Below are positions 41,914 to 50,770 of a stretch of DNA of 64,000 bases, piece after piece. Positions within the stretch are counted from its first letter, which is position 1, and the number at the start of each line of letters is the position of its first letter. This DNA comes from Microbacterium sp. BH-3-3-3 (lineage in GTDB: Bacteria > Actinomycetota > Actinomycetes > Actinomycetales > Microbacteriaceae): the NCBI RefSeq assembly GCF_007679045.1, contig NZ_VEFS01000005.1, positions 87,167 to 151,166 of the forward strand. Reading direction: 5' to 3'. Below the pieces are notes generated by a model. That model had not been told where the DNA came from, did no database searches, and saw nothing but the letters and a program-made list of their open reading frames with translations. The position numbers were made by a program, and so were the translations under genes.

Positions 41914-43968
41914 ATGACCAGCTCCACCGCCGCCGACCTCGTCGCGCGCAGCAACCGCCTCGGCTCCGACCCGAAGGTCACCAACTACGCCGGCGGCAAT
42001 ACCTCCGCCAAGGGCACTGACATCGACCCCGTCACCGGTCAGCCGGTCGAGTTGCTGTGGGTCAAGGGCTCGGGTGGCGACCTGGGCACCCTCACCGAGA
42101 AGGGCCTGGCGGTGCTGCGCCTCGACCGTATGCGGGCGCTGGTCGACGTGTACCCCGGCATCGAGCGCGAAGACGAGATGGTCGCGGCCTTCGACTACTG
42201 CCTGCACGGCAAGGGCGGGGCCGCCCCCTCGATCGACACCGCGATGCACGGTCTCGTCGACGCCGCGCACGTCGACCACCTGCACCCCGACGCCGGCATC
42301 GCGATCGCCACCGCCGCCGACGGCGAGAAGCTCACGACAGAGATCTTCGGTGACAAGGTGGTGTGGGTGCCGTGGCGCCGCCCCGGCTTCCAGCTGGGCC
42401 TCGACATCGCCGCGATCAAAGAGCGGAACCCGCAGGCGATCGGCACGATCCTCGGCGGTCACGGCATCACCGCCTGGGGCGACACCTCGGAGGAGGCGGA
42501 ACGCAACAGCCTCTGGATCATCGACACCGCGCAGGCCTACATCGACGAGCACGGCGCGGCCGAGCCCTTCGGCGGCGTGCGCGCGGGCTTCGCGGCCCTG
42601 CCCGAGGCCGAGCGTCACGCGAAGGCGGCGGCGCTGGCCCCCACCATCCGCGGGCTCGCCTCGACCGACAAGCCGATGGTCGGTCACTACACCGACTCCG
42701 CCGCGGTGCTCGACTTCTTGGCATCCGAGAAGGCCCCCGCCCTCGCCGCCCTCGGCACCAGCTGCCCCGACCACTTCCTGCGCACCAAGGTCAAGCCGCT
42801 GATCCTCGACCTGCCCGCCGACGCCTCGATCGACGACGCGATCGCGCGCCTGCAGGAGTTGCACCTCGCCTATCGCGAGGACTACCAGGCGTACTACGAC
42901 GCGCATGCTTCGACAGGCTCAGCAACCGAGGAAGCGAGCCCCGCGATCCGCGGCGCAGACCCGCTCATCGTGTTGATCCCGGGCGTGGGCATGTTCTCGT
43001 ACGGCGCCAACAAGCAGACGGCGCGCGTGGCGGGCGAGTTCTACGTCAACGCCATCAATGTGATGCGCGGAGCCGAGGCCCTCTCGACATACTCTCCGAT
43101 CTCGGATGCCGAGAAGTTCCGCATCGAGTACTGGGCGCTCGAAGAGGCCAAGCTGCAGCGGATGCCCCGGCCCAAGACCCACCAGGCCCGCATCGCGTTC
43201 GTCACGGGCGCGGCATCCGGGATCGGCAAGGCCATCGCGACCCGCCTCACCGCGGAGGGCGCGTGCGTCGTCGTCGCCGACCTCGACCTCGAGAAGGCGC
43301 AGGCCGCCGCGGCCGAACTGGGCGGCACCGACGTCGCGATCGGGGTGGCGGCGAACGTCGCGGATGCCGAGGCCGTGCAGGCCGCGATCGATGCGACAGT
43401 GCTGGCGTTCGGCGGCATCGACCTCGTCGTGAACAACGCGGGGCTGTCGCTGTCGAAGCCGCTGCTGGAGACCACCGAGAAGGACTGGGACCTGCAGCAC
43501 GACGTCATGGCGAAGGGCTCGTTCCTCGTCGCGAAGGCGGCGGCGAAGGCTCTGATCGCGCAGAAGATGGGTGGCGACGTCATCTACATCTCGTCGAAGA
43601 ACTCGGTGTTCGCCGGCCCCAACAACATCGCCTACTCGGCGACCAAGGCCGACCAGGCCCACCAGGTGCGCCTACTGGCGGTCGAGCTGGGCGAGCACGG
43701 CGTGCGCGTGAACGGCATCAACCCCGACGGCGTCGTGCGCGGCTCGGGCATCTTCGCCGCGGGCTGGGGTGCCAACCGCGCCGCCACCTACGGCGTCGAC
43801 GAGAAGGACCTCGGGCAGTTCTACGCCAACCGCACGATCCTCAAGCGCGAGGTCGTGCCCGAGAACGTCGCCGATGCGGTGTACGTGCTCACCGGTCCCG
43901 AGCTCTCGCGCACGACGGGCCTGCACATCCCCGTCGACTCGGGCGTCGCTGCGGCGTTCCTGCGATGA
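41914..43968 (+). CDS. rhaD: Bifunctional rhamnulose-1-phosphate aldolase / L-lactaldehyde dehydrogenase
   Basis: A 684-residue fusion. The N-terminal half (about 1-410) is a class II aldolase with zinc motif HVDHLHPD and early loop NYAGGNTSAKG; it splits rhamnulose-1-phosphate to DHAP and L-lactaldehyde. The C-terminal half (about 425-684) is an SDR with GAASGIGKAIA, NNAGLSLS and active-site Tyr/Lys in YSATKADQ, oxidising lactaldehyde to lactate. Such fusions are known from Bacillus and actinobacterial rhamnose loci. ATG 41914 has GAGGAA 5 nt upstream. It overlaps the kinase gene by 4 bp. The L-lactate dehydrogenase two genes downstream fits lactate as the product. Confidence 0.95.
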   Translation: MTSSTAADLVARSNRLGSDPKVTNYAGGNTSAKGTDIDPVTGQPVELLWVKGSGGDLGTLTEKGLAVLRLDRMRALVDVYPGIEREDEMVAAFDYCLHGKGGAAPSIDTAMHGLVDAAHVDHLHPDAGIAIATAADGEKLTTEIFGDKVVWVPWRRPGFQLGLDIAAIKERNPQAIGTILGGHGITAWGDTSEEAERNSLWIIDTAQAYIDEHGAAEPFGGVRAGFAALPEAERHAKAAALAPTIRGLASTDKPMVGHYTDSAAVLDFLASEKAPALAALGTSCPDHFLRTKVKPLILDLPADASIDDAIARLQELHLAYREDYQAYYDAHASTGSATEEASPAIRGADPLIVLIPGVGMFSYGANKQTARVAGEFYVNAINVMRGAEALSTYSPISDAEKFRIEYWALEEAKLQRMPRPKTHQARIAFVTGAASGIGKAIATRLTAEGACVVVADLDLEKAQAAAAELGGTDVAIGVAANVADAEAVQAAIDATVLAFGGIDLVVNNAGLSLSKPLLETTEKDWDLQHDVMAKGSFLVAKAAAKALIAQKMGGDVIYISSKNSVFAGPNNIAYSATKADQAHQVRLLAVELGEHGVRVNGINPDGVVRGSGIFAAGWGANRAATYGVDEKDLGQFYANRTILKREVVPENVADAVYVLTGPELSRTTGLHIPVDSGVAAAFLR

Positions 43969-45425
43969 GCGACGCCGGGTCGGGTGCTGCGGGGTTGCAG
44001 CCGTCGCCCGCGGCCGGGGTCGGCGCTTCGCGGCCGGTCCGCGCCGTCGCGGCCGTCGACCTCGGCGCGACCAGCGGCCGCGTGATGATCGGCCGCGTCG
44101 GCGAGGGAGTGCTCGAGCTCGAGCAGGTCGCGCGCTTCGCGAACGGACCCGTCGAGCGCGCGGACGGCTGGCACTGGGACGTCGAGGCCCTGTGGACTCA
44201 CGTGCGCGCGGGCCTGGCCGAGGCGCTGCGCCGCGAACCGGCGATCGAGAGTGTCGGCATCGATTCGTGGGCGGTCGACTACGGTCTGCTGCGCGACGGC
44301 GAGCTCATGGCGGAGCCGTTCCACTACCGCGACGAGCGCACCGCGCGCGGGGTGGATGCCGTGCACGCGATTGTTCCGTTCGAGGAGCTGTACCGCCGCA
44401 ACGGCCTGCAGTTCCTGCCCTTCAACACGGTGTACCAGTACGCCGCCGACGCGCAGCTCGCCGCGGCCGAGGCGAGCCTGCTGATCCCCGACCTCTTCGC
44501 CGAGCGCCTCACCGGTCGCCGCGTCGCCGAGCGCACCAACGCCTCGACGACGGGCCTGCTCGACGTGCACACGGGGGAGTGGGACACCGAGCTCGCCGCG
44601 ACGTTGGGCATCCCGGCATCCGTGCTGCCCCCGCTCGTCGACCCCGGCGAGACCGTGGGCCGCGCCACCGACCTCGGCGGAGTGCCTGTCGTCGCCGTCG
44701 GCTCGCACGACACCGCCTCGGCCGTGGTCGCGGTGCCGATGTCGTCGGCCAACGCGGCCTACATCTCGTGCGGGACGTGGGGTCTGGTGGGTCTGGAGCT
44801 CGAGGCGCCGATCGTGACGGATGCCGCCCGCGCGGCCAACTTCACCAACGAGGGCGGCGTCGACGGACGCATCCGCTTCCTCCACAACGTCACCGGTCTC
44901 TGGCTGCTGAGCGAGACGGTGCGGGCGTGGTCGGAGGCCGACGGCGCCCCCGTCGACCTCGGTCGGCTGCTGGCGGCGGCGGGCTCGGTCTGGGTGCCGG
45001 CGCGGCTGTTCGACGCCGACGACCCCTCGCTCGCGGCTCCCGGCGACATGCCGACGCGCATCGCGGCGCTGCTCGGTCGCGACGCCCCCGGTCGCTCGGA
45101 ACGCCCGATGTTCGCGCGCATCATCGTCGAGAGCATCGCGCAGGCGTTCGCCACCACCCTCCGCGCGGCGGCGGCCCTCGCGGACCGCGAGATCGACGTC
45201 GTTCACCTTGTCGGCGGCGGAGCGCTCAACACCCTGCTGTGCCAGGCGACGGCCGACCGCTCGGGGGTTCCCGTGCTGGCGGGTCCCGTCGAGGCGACGG
45301 CGCTGGGCAACGTGCTCGTGCAGGCGCGGGCGCTCGGCGCTTTCGATGCGGATGCCTCGCTCGCCGACCTGCGGGCGCGCGTGGCCGCGGCCTTTCCTCC
45401 GCGGCGCTACGAACCGCGTTTCTGA
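43965..45425 (+). CDS. rhaB: Rhamnulokinase
   Basis: A 486-residue FGGY-family sugar kinase. The phosphate-binding loop is AVDLGATSGRVMIGRV, preceded by an unusual 25-residue Gly/Ala-rich N-terminus. Active-site motif SIDSWAVDYGLL contains the catalytic Asp. Other features are ERTNASTTGLLD, VGSHDTASAVVAVP and HLVGGGALNTLLCQ for adenosine binding. It phosphorylates L-rhamnulose for the aldolase encoded just upstream and is the last gene of the overlapping set. Confidence 0.95.
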   Translation: MSDAGSGAAGLQPSPAAGVGASRPVRAVAAVDLGATSGRVMIGRVGEGVLELEQVARFANGPVERADGWHWDVEALWTHVRAGLAEALRREPAIESVGIDSWAVDYGLLRDGELMAEPFHYRDERTARGVDAVHAIVPFEELYRRNGLQFLPFNTVYQYAADAQLAAAEASLLIPDLFAERLTGRRVAERTNASTTGLLDVHTGEWDTELAATLGIPASVLPPLVDPGETVGRATDLGGVPVVAVGSHDTASAVVAVPMSSANAAYISCGTWGLVGLELEAPIVTDAARAANFTNEGGVDGRIRFLHNVTGLWLLSETVRAWSEADGAPVDLGRLLAAAGSVWVPARLFDADDPSLAAPGDMPTRIAALLGRDAPGRSERPMFARIIVESIAQAFATTLRAAAALADREIDVVHLVGGGALNTLLCQATADRSGVPVLAGPVEATALGNVLVQARALGAFDADASLADLRARVAAAFPPRRYEPRF

Positions 45426-45454
45426 AACCCCTTCCCGCCCTGTCGGAGCGGGCG

Positions 45455-45475
45455 TACGATGTGGTCAGACCACAT
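45455..45475. promoter_or_regulatory. Promoter -10 and LldR/FadR-type operator of lldD
   Basis: ATGTGGTCAGACCACAT (45459-45475) is a perfect 8-1-8 palindrome containing TGGTCAGACCA, which fits the GntR/FadR-subfamily consensus TNGTNNNACNA. It overlaps TACGAT (45455-45460), a possible -10 with TTCCCG at 45432-45437 as -35. Lactate-responsive control by an LldR-like regulator encoded elsewhere is expected. Confidence 0.72.
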
Positions 45476-45491
45476 GAAAGAGAGATCCCCC

Positions 45492-46748
45492 ATGGTTCAG
45501 CGTCAGCTGCCGAAGGTCGGCGAGCTCCTCGAGCTCATGCAGTTCAAGAAGCCCGAGCTCGACGCGCGCAAGCGCCGCCTCGACGCCGCGCTCACGATCG
45601 CGGACCTCCGCACGATCGCCAAGCGCCGCACGCCCAAGGCCGCGTTCGATTACACCGACGGCGCCGCCGAGGGCGAGCTGTCGCTCGACCGGGCCCGCCG
45701 CGCCTTCGAGGACGTCGAGTTCCACCCCGACATCCTGCGCCCCGCCGCCGACGTCGACACCTCGTGCCAGATCCTCGGCGGTCCCTCCGCCCTCCCCTTC
45801 GGCATCGCGCCCACCGGCTTCACGCGTCTCATGCAGACCGAGGGCGAGACGGCCGGAGCCTCCGCCGCCGCCGCCGCCGGCATCCCCTTCACGCTCTCGA
45901 CCCTCGGCACCACCTCGATCGAGGGGGTGAAGGCCGCCAACCCCGTCGGTCGCAACTGGTTCCAGCTCTATGTGATGAAAGACCGCTCGATCTCGTACGG
46001 CCTCGTCGAGCGCGCGGCGAAGGCGGGCTTCGACACCCTGCAGTTCACCGTCGACACCCCCATCGCCGGCGCCCGCCTGCGTGACAAGCGCAACGGCTTC
46101 TCGATCCCGCCGCAGCTGACGGTCGGCACCATCGTCAACGCGATCCCGCGCCCCTGGTGGTGGATCGACTTCCTCACCACCCCCAAGCTCGAGTTCGCCT
46201 CGCTCAGCACCACCGGCGGCACGGTCGGCGAGCTGCTGAACGCCGCGATGGACCCCACGATCAGCTACGACGACCTCGACGTGATCCGCGGAATGTGGCC
46301 CGGCAAGATCGTCGTCAAGGGCGTACAGAACGTGACGGATGCCGCGCGCCTGGTCGACCTCGGCGTCGACGGCATCGTGCTGTCCAACCACGGCGGCCGC
46401 CAGCTCGACCGCGCGCCCATCCCCTTCCACCTGCTGCCGAAGGTCGTGCGCGAGGTCGGCAAGGACGCCACGGTCATGGTCGACACCGGCATCATGAACG
46501 GCGCCGACATCGTGGCATCCATCGCCCTCGGCGCGAAGTTCACCCTGATCGGCCGCGCCTACCTGTACGGCCTCATGGCCGGTGGGCGTCAGGGCGTCGA
46601 CCGCACGATCGCGATCCTGCGCAGCGAGATCGAGCGCACGATGACCCTGCTGGGCGTCTCGTCGCTCGATGAGCTCGAGCCCCGCCACGTGACGCAGCTG
46701 ACGCGACTGGTGCCCGTGGCCGACCAGGCGGTCGACGCGCGGGTGTGA
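45492..46748 (+). CDS. lldD: FMN-dependent L-lactate dehydrogenase (quinone)
   Basis: A 418-residue alpha-hydroxyacid oxidoreductase that oxidises L-lactate to pyruvate, passing electrons to the quinone pool. Motifs: [45 protein letters not shown], and [12 protein letters not shown] with the catalytic His and substrate-binding Arg; [12 protein letters not shown] and [10 protein letters not shown] bind FMN. ATG 45492 was preferred for GAGAGA upstream; ATG 45474 overlaps the operator. It sits after rhaB but has its own promoter and operator, so it serves lactate from any source as well as from rhamnose. Confidence 0.93.
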   Translation: MVQRQLPKVGELLELMQFKKPELDARKRRLDAALTIADLRTIAKRRTPKAAFDYTDGAAEGELSLDRARRAFEDVEFHPDILRPAADVDTSCQILGGPSALPFGIAPTGFTRLMQTEGETAGASAAAAAGIPFTLSTLGTTSIEGVKAANPVGRNWFQLYVMKDRSISYGLVERAAKAGFDTLQFTVDTPIAGARLRDKRNGFSIPPQLTVGTIVNAIPRPWWWIDFLTTPKLEFASLSTTGGTVGELLNAAMDPTISYDDLDVIRGMWPGKIVVKGVQNVTDAARLVDLGVDGIVLSNHGGRQLDRAPIPFHLLPKVVREVGKDATVMVDTGIMNGADIVASIALGAKFTLIGRAYLYGLMAGGRQGVDRTIAILRSEIERTMTLLGVSSLDELEPRHVTQLTRLVPVADQAVDARV

Positions 46749-46756
46749 CGGCGGGT

Positions 46757-46828
46757 GCGGAACCTCGGCGATCCGCGCATCCTCGGCTCGATGGGGGCGC
46801 GTGCGGCTGAGGTTGAGCGGATCGCGGA
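46757..46828. repeat. Intergenic repeat, copy 1 (imperfect palindrome)
   Basis: A 72-bp unit running from GCGGAACCTCGGCGATCCG to GCGGATCGCGG, with partly self-complementary ends (CGATCCGC and GCGGATCG). A second copy lies 106 bp further on. It follows the lldD stop directly and could form a hairpin in RNA. Confidence 0.75.
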
Positions 46829-46861
46829 GCCGGCGTGCCGGCGCAAGCGCCGGGCGGCGGC

Positions 46862-46934
46862 GGCAGAACCTCAGCGATCCGCGCATCCTCCGCCCGGTGG
46901 GGGCGCGTGCGGGTGAGGTTGTGCAGATCGCGGA
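46862..46934. repeat. Intergenic repeat, copy 2 (imperfect palindrome)
   Basis: The second copy of the unit at 46757, in the same orientation, sharing GCGATCCGCGCATCCTC, GGTGGGGGCGCGTGCGG-like and TGAGGTTG segments with scattered substitutions. The rest of the 300-bp gap to the TetR gene (46935-47048) holds GC-rich sequence in which I see no gene. Confidence 0.75.
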
Positions 46935-47048
46935 AGGTGTGCGGGGATGGCCGGGGTTCGACTGTCGCGGAGCCCGTCAGCCCGCGTCGCCCCGAGCGCG
47001 CCGCCGCGCGAATCGCGGAGCGTGCGCGGCGCGCCACCTCGAGTCAGG

Positions 47049-47672
47049 TCAGCGCGGCGGAGCCAGCAGCCCGCCGAGCGCGCCCAGCGATCGGGCGAGC
47101 GGCAGCGACGGGTCGAGCAGCCACTGCACCTGCAGGCCGTCGGAGGCGGCGATGAGGAGGGCGGCGACCTGGTCGGGGTCGCAGTCGGCGCGCACGAGGC
47201 CGTCGGCCTGCTCCTGGCGCAGTCGCGCGGCGAGGTCTTCGCGCAGGCGTGCGAAGCGGGCCGTGAAGTACTCGCGCGCGGTGGCGCTGTCTTCTTTCAA
47301 CGACGTCGCGACGAGGGTCGTGTAGAGCTCGACCAGCCCCGGTACCGCGGTGTTGTGCTCCGCGGCATCCGTCAACGACGACAGCGCCGTGGCGTCGGGC
47401 GCGGGCGGGCGTTGCCGGTTGGCGTGGTCGTACACGGCCACGAGCAGCTGCTCGCGCGAGTCGAAGTAGTGCAGGAGCGCCGCGTGCGAGACGCCCAGCG
47501 CCCGCGCGATGCTGCGCAGCGATGCGCCGTCGGCGCCGCGCTCGGCGAAGACGTCGATCGCGCGGTTGAGGATCTCCTGCCGGCGTGCGACGCCTTTCGA
47601 GTACGCCCCGGAGCGGCCGAGGCGATCGTCGTCGAGGGCGTCGTCGCCGGGGGAGTCGTCGCCGAGGGTCAC
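47049..47672 (-). CDS. TetR-family regulator
   Basis: A 207-residue regulator. After a polar 25-residue N-terminus comes a helix-turn-helix, RRQEILNRAIDVFAERGADG, then SLRSIARALGVSHAALLHYFDSREQLL. The C-terminal domain has ALLIAASDGLQVQWLLD, as in TetR_C regulators of sugar or lipid metabolism. It starts at GTG 47672. It is divergent from the sugar isomerase/oxidoreductase pair, which it may control across a 112-bp gap. Confidence 0.9.
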   Translation of the reverse strand: MTLGDDSPGDDALDDDRLGRSGAYSKGVARRQEILNRAIDVFAERGADGASLRSIARALGVSHAALLHYFDSREQLLVAVYDHANRQRPPAPDATALSSLTDAAEHNTAVPGLVELYTTLVATSLKEDSATAREYFTARFARLREDLAARLRQEQADGLVRADCDPDQVAALLIAASDGLQVQWLLDPSLPLARSLGALGGLLAPPR

Positions 47673-47784
47673 CGGGTCAGTCTAAGCGCCGGGTGAGAGA
47701 GAAAGCATCCACTGGTCGGTTTTCTGGTAGCGTTCCCACCGAGCCGCTCGCGCGGCGATCTCGACGACGAGCAAGGAAGGTCCG

Positions 47785-48609
47785 ATGTTGCTCCCCACCC
47801 CCTCCGTTCAGCTGTACACGCTGGCCGATCAGTTCAGCGCCGACCCGCAGGGGTCGCTCGACCGCCTCGCGGCCATCGGCCTGCGCAACGTCGAGGCGTT
47901 CGACTTCGTGCGCCGCCCCGCCGAGATCCGCGCCGCGCTCGACGCGAGCGGCCTGGCCTCGCCCACCGGGCACGCACCCCTGCTGTCCGATGAGCTGTGG
48001 ACGCCCGACGGGTCGATCCCCACCCCCGCCCCCGAGGCGGTCTTCGCGGCCGCGGCCGAGATCGGCATCAGCACGGTGATCGATCCCTTCGTCGCCGCCG
48101 ATCGCTGGCTGACCGCCGACGGCGTGGCCGACATCGCCGAGCGCATGAACGCCGCAGCAGACCTCGCCGCCACCTACGGACTGCAGGTCGGCTACCACAA
48201 CCACGCGCAGGAGTTCCTCGCCGACGTCGACGGTCGCAGCGCGTTCGAGCACTTCATAGCCCAGACCGACGAGCGCGTCGCCATCGAGCTCGACCTGTTC
48301 TGGGCGCTCACCGGCGGCCAGGACGTGCCCGCTCTCGTGAGCCGCCTGGGCTCGCGCCTGCTGGCCGTGCACGTGAAGGACGGCATCGTGCCGGCCGAGA
48401 ACCCCTTCGCCCCCGGCGCCGACCTCGGCGTCACGCGCACCCTCGACCAGCGCCACCCCGGCGACGGCCAGGTGCCCCTCGTCGAGGCCATGCGGGTTGC
48501 CGAATCGGTGCGCTGGGCCGTCATCGAGTACGACCGCGCCCCCGGCGACGTGTTCGACGATGTCGCCGCCAGCTACGCCTTCCTGCTCGAGAACGGCCTC
48601 GCCGCGTGA
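47785..48609 (+). CDS. Sugar phosphate isomerase/epimerase, TIM-barrel
   Basis: A 274-residue AP-endonuclease-2-like TIM barrel of the xylose-isomerase-like superfamily. Metal-ligand regions are visible as YHNHAQEF, IELDLFWAL and HVKDGIVP, and the C-terminal VIEYDRAPGD. AAGGAAGG precedes the ATG. It overlaps an oxidoreductase by 4 bp; such pairs usually handle inositol or unusual sugar oxidation products. A LacI-like sequence, TGGTAGCGTTCCCA, at 47725-47738 in the promoter is suggestive only. Exact substrate unknown. Confidence 0.88.
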   Translation: MLLPTPSVQLYTLADQFSADPQGSLDRLAAIGLRNVEAFDFVRRPAEIRAALDASGLASPTGHAPLLSDELWTPDGSIPTPAPEAVFAAAAEIGISTVIDPFVAADRWLTADGVADIAERMNAAADLAATYGLQVGYHNHAQEFLADVDGRSAFEHFIAQTDERVAIELDLFWALTGGQDVPALVSRLGSRLLAVHVKDGIVPAENPFAPGADLGVTRTLDQRHPGDGQVPLVEAMRVAESVRWAVIEYDRAPGDVFDDVAASYAFLLENGLAA

Positions 48610-49736
48610 GCGCCCCCGTCGGCGTCGGCATCATCGGCGCGGGTGTCATCAGCGACACCTACCTCGAGAACCTCACCTCGTTCCCCGACGTCGACGTCCT
48701 CATCGTCGGCGACCTCATCGCCGAGCGTGCGCGGGCCCAGGCCGCGCAGTACCGCGTGCCCGCGTGGGGCACGGCCGACGACGTTCTCGCCCACCCCGAC
48801 GTGCAGGTCGTCGTCAACCTCACGATCCCCGCCGTGCACGTCGAGGTGTCGTCGAAGGCGATCGCCGCCGGCAAGCACGTATGGACCGAGAAGCCCCTCG
48901 GCCTCGATCGCGAGGGCACCGCGGAGCTCCTCCGGCAGGCGGATGCCGCGGGCCTGCGCATCGGCTCGGCGCCCGACACGCTGCTGGGCCCCGGCTTCCA
49001 GTCGGCCAAGCGCGCGATCCTCGACGGCGCGATCGGCCGGCCCCTGTTCGCGCAGGCGTCGTTCCAGACGCAGGGGCCCGACCTCTGGCATCCGGGACCG
49101 CAGTTCCTCTTCGCCCGGGGCGCCGGTCCGCTGCTGGACATGGGGCCGTACTACGTCTCGGCGCTGGTCAGCCTCTTCGGCCCGGTCGACCGGGTCGCCG
49201 CCGTCGGCACGCGGCCGCGCGTGCAGCGGAGCATCCGCACGGGGCCGGCGGCGGGCGAGGTCTTCGACGTCGATGTTCCCACCACTGTTCAGCTGATCGC
49301 CTCGTTCGAGGGGGGAGAACAGGCGCAGGGCCTGTTCAGCTTCGACTCCGCGCTCGAACGAGCCGGCGTGCTCGAGGTGCACGGAACCGAGGGGTCGATG
49401 TTCCTTCCCGATCCGAACCACTTCGTCGGCGAGATCTCGCGCGTGGAGCCCCTCGGCGTGCTCCTCGACGACTTCCGTCCCGAGCAGGAGCGCCTCGAGG
49501 TGCCGCTGCAGGGCGCGGAGGTCGGCCGCGGACTCGGTCTGCTCGACATGGTGCGCGCGATCGCCGAAGGGCGTCCGCACGTGGCCTCGGGCGAGCTCGG
49601 GCATCACGTGCTCGACGTGCTCCTGTCGGCCGAGGAATCGGCCGCCGGTGCGGGCTTCGTGACGGTCGAGAGCACGCTGGGCGCTCCGGTGCCCGTGCTG
49701 CCGGCCGACTTCGACCCGTTCGCGCGCACGCTCTGA
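48606..49736 (+). CDS. Gfo/Idh/MocA-family oxidoreductase
   Basis: A 376-residue NAD(P)-dependent sugar oxidoreductase. The Rossmann loop is VGIIGAGVISDTY. HVWTEKPLGLDREG contains the conserved Glu-Lys-Pro with catalytic Lys, and the C-terminal domain has GPLLDMGPYYVSALVSLFG, with the Asp and Tyr/His region of the family. GTG 48606 overlaps the isomerase stop. Working with the isomerase, it probably oxidises or reduces a cyclitol or sugar at C3. Its stop is only 16 bp from the convergent signal-peptidase gene. Confidence 0.92.
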   Translation: MSAPVGVGIIGAGVISDTYLENLTSFPDVDVLIVGDLIAERARAQAAQYRVPAWGTADDVLAHPDVQVVVNLTIPAVHVEVSSKAIAAGKHVWTEKPLGLDREGTAELLRQADAAGLRIGSAPDTLLGPGFQSAKRAILDGAIGRPLFAQASFQTQGPDLWHPGPQFLFARGAGPLLDMGPYYVSALVSLFGPVDRVAAVGTRPRVQRSIRTGPAAGEVFDVDVPTTVQLIASFEGGEQAQGLFSFDSALERAGVLEVHGTEGSMFLPDPNHFVGEISRVEPLGVLLDDFRPEQERLEVPLQGAEVGRGLGLLDMVRAIAEGRPHVASGELGHHVLDVLLSAEESAAGAGFVTVESTLGAPVPVLPADFDPFARTL

Positions 49737-49752
49737 GGCGGAGCCCCGGCGG

Positions 49753-50766
49753 TCAGCGGCAGAAGGGGCGGCCGAAGCCGAGGAACACCCCGCCGACGGG
49801 GACGGATGCCGACGACTCGGCCGACCAGGCTTGCCCGGCGGTCGTGCGCACGGTGACTCGATCGGTGCGGAACAGCGAGTACGAGCCGTCGTTGGGGACG
49901 CGGGCGGCCCGCGCCCACGGCGGGATGCCCGACGCGACGACGCGGCCGTTCACGAGCAGGTCGAAGCCGCGCGGCTCCCAGCCGTCGTACGCCCAGGTGA
50001 CGACGGCGCCGCCGTCGTTGACGCACCCCAGTCGCGTGGGCGGCGAGACGGTGGCGGCGACGATGCTCCCGGGCGCCGCGGTGACGTCGGCCAGCGCCGC
50101 CCACGCGGGGGTCGCGCCGAGAGCCGCGGTCACCGCGAGGGAAGAGGCCAGACCGAACGCTCGGCCGATCCGCACGCGGGCGGGGGCCCGTCGTCGCTGT
50201 GCGCGCAGGCTCCGACGCGTCACCGGAAGGCTGCGGTGCGGCTCGTCGGGGTCGGCAGGCGGCCGGGGGTCGTCGTCATCGCTGCGACGCAGGGCGAGCA
50301 GGAGGCACAGGGCGAACCCGACCGTCACGGCACCGAGCGGCACGACGTCGGCGGTCTTCACCCACACCACGGGCAGCCCGACCCACGGCACCCTCAGCAC
50401 CCCGACGCCGCGGACGGCGTCGGGGTGCAGGGGTGACGAGTCGGCCGACGGGTTGGCGTCGCCCTTGGTGATCAGTGCCCCGTCGACGTCGATCCCGGCG
50501 ATGCGGTGCAGCCGCAGCCGGTCGGACCAGTCGGGATCGTCGGCCAGCACGACCCGGCCCGGCAGCAGGGCGTCGGGCGGCATCGGGCGCGACACCACGA
50601 CGTCGCCCACCTCGATCGCCGGCGTCATCGACGCCGTCATCACGGTGGTGGGCAGCCACCCGAGCGCGACGGGCGCCGCGGCCCAGAACCCCAGGGCCAG
50701 GGCGAGCGTCACCACCGCTCGGGCCGCCGCCACCGCCGCGACGAGCAGCACGCGACTCGCGGGCAC
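49753..50766 (-). CDS. SipW-type signal peptidase I with an appended secreted domain
   Basis: A 337-residue protein. Residues 1-175 form an ER-type (S26B) signal peptidase: first membrane segment about 6-37, Ser46 in TASMTPAIEVGD, His87 in LRLHRIAGI replacing the bacterial Lys, and Asp103 in TKGDANPS, then a second membrane segment near 145-165. From residue 182 the sequence reads like another exported protein: basic stretch, hydrophobic FGLASSLAVTAALG, and ATPAWA as a cleavage site near 223. An Ig/FN3-like domain with two Cys follows. No stop separates the two parts. The GTG start at 50766 begins 5 bp from the TasA-like gene's stop. Confidence 0.82.
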   Translation of the reverse strand: MPASRVLLVAAVAAARAVVTLALALGFWAAAPVALGWLPTTVMTASMTPAIEVGDVVVSRPMPPDALLPGRVVLADDPDWSDRLRLHRIAGIDVDGALITKGDANPSADSSPLHPDAVRGVGVLRVPWVGLPVVWVKTADVVPLGAVTVGFALCLLLALRRSDDDDPRPPADPDEPHRSLPVTRRSLRAQRRRAPARVRIGRAFGLASSLAVTAALGATPAWAALADVTAAPGSIVAATVSPPTRLGCVNDGGAVVTWAYDGWEPRGFDLLVNGRVVASGIPPWARAARVPNDGSYSLFRTDRVTVRTTAGQAWSAESSASVPVGGVFLGFGRPFCR

Positions 50767-50770
50767 CGAC

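Noticed and set aside
46573..47037. Small minus-strand open frames across the post-lldD repeats
   Set aside because: They exist in both repeat copies only because the repeats are GC-rich; the peptide is Arg/Pro-rich with no start signal.
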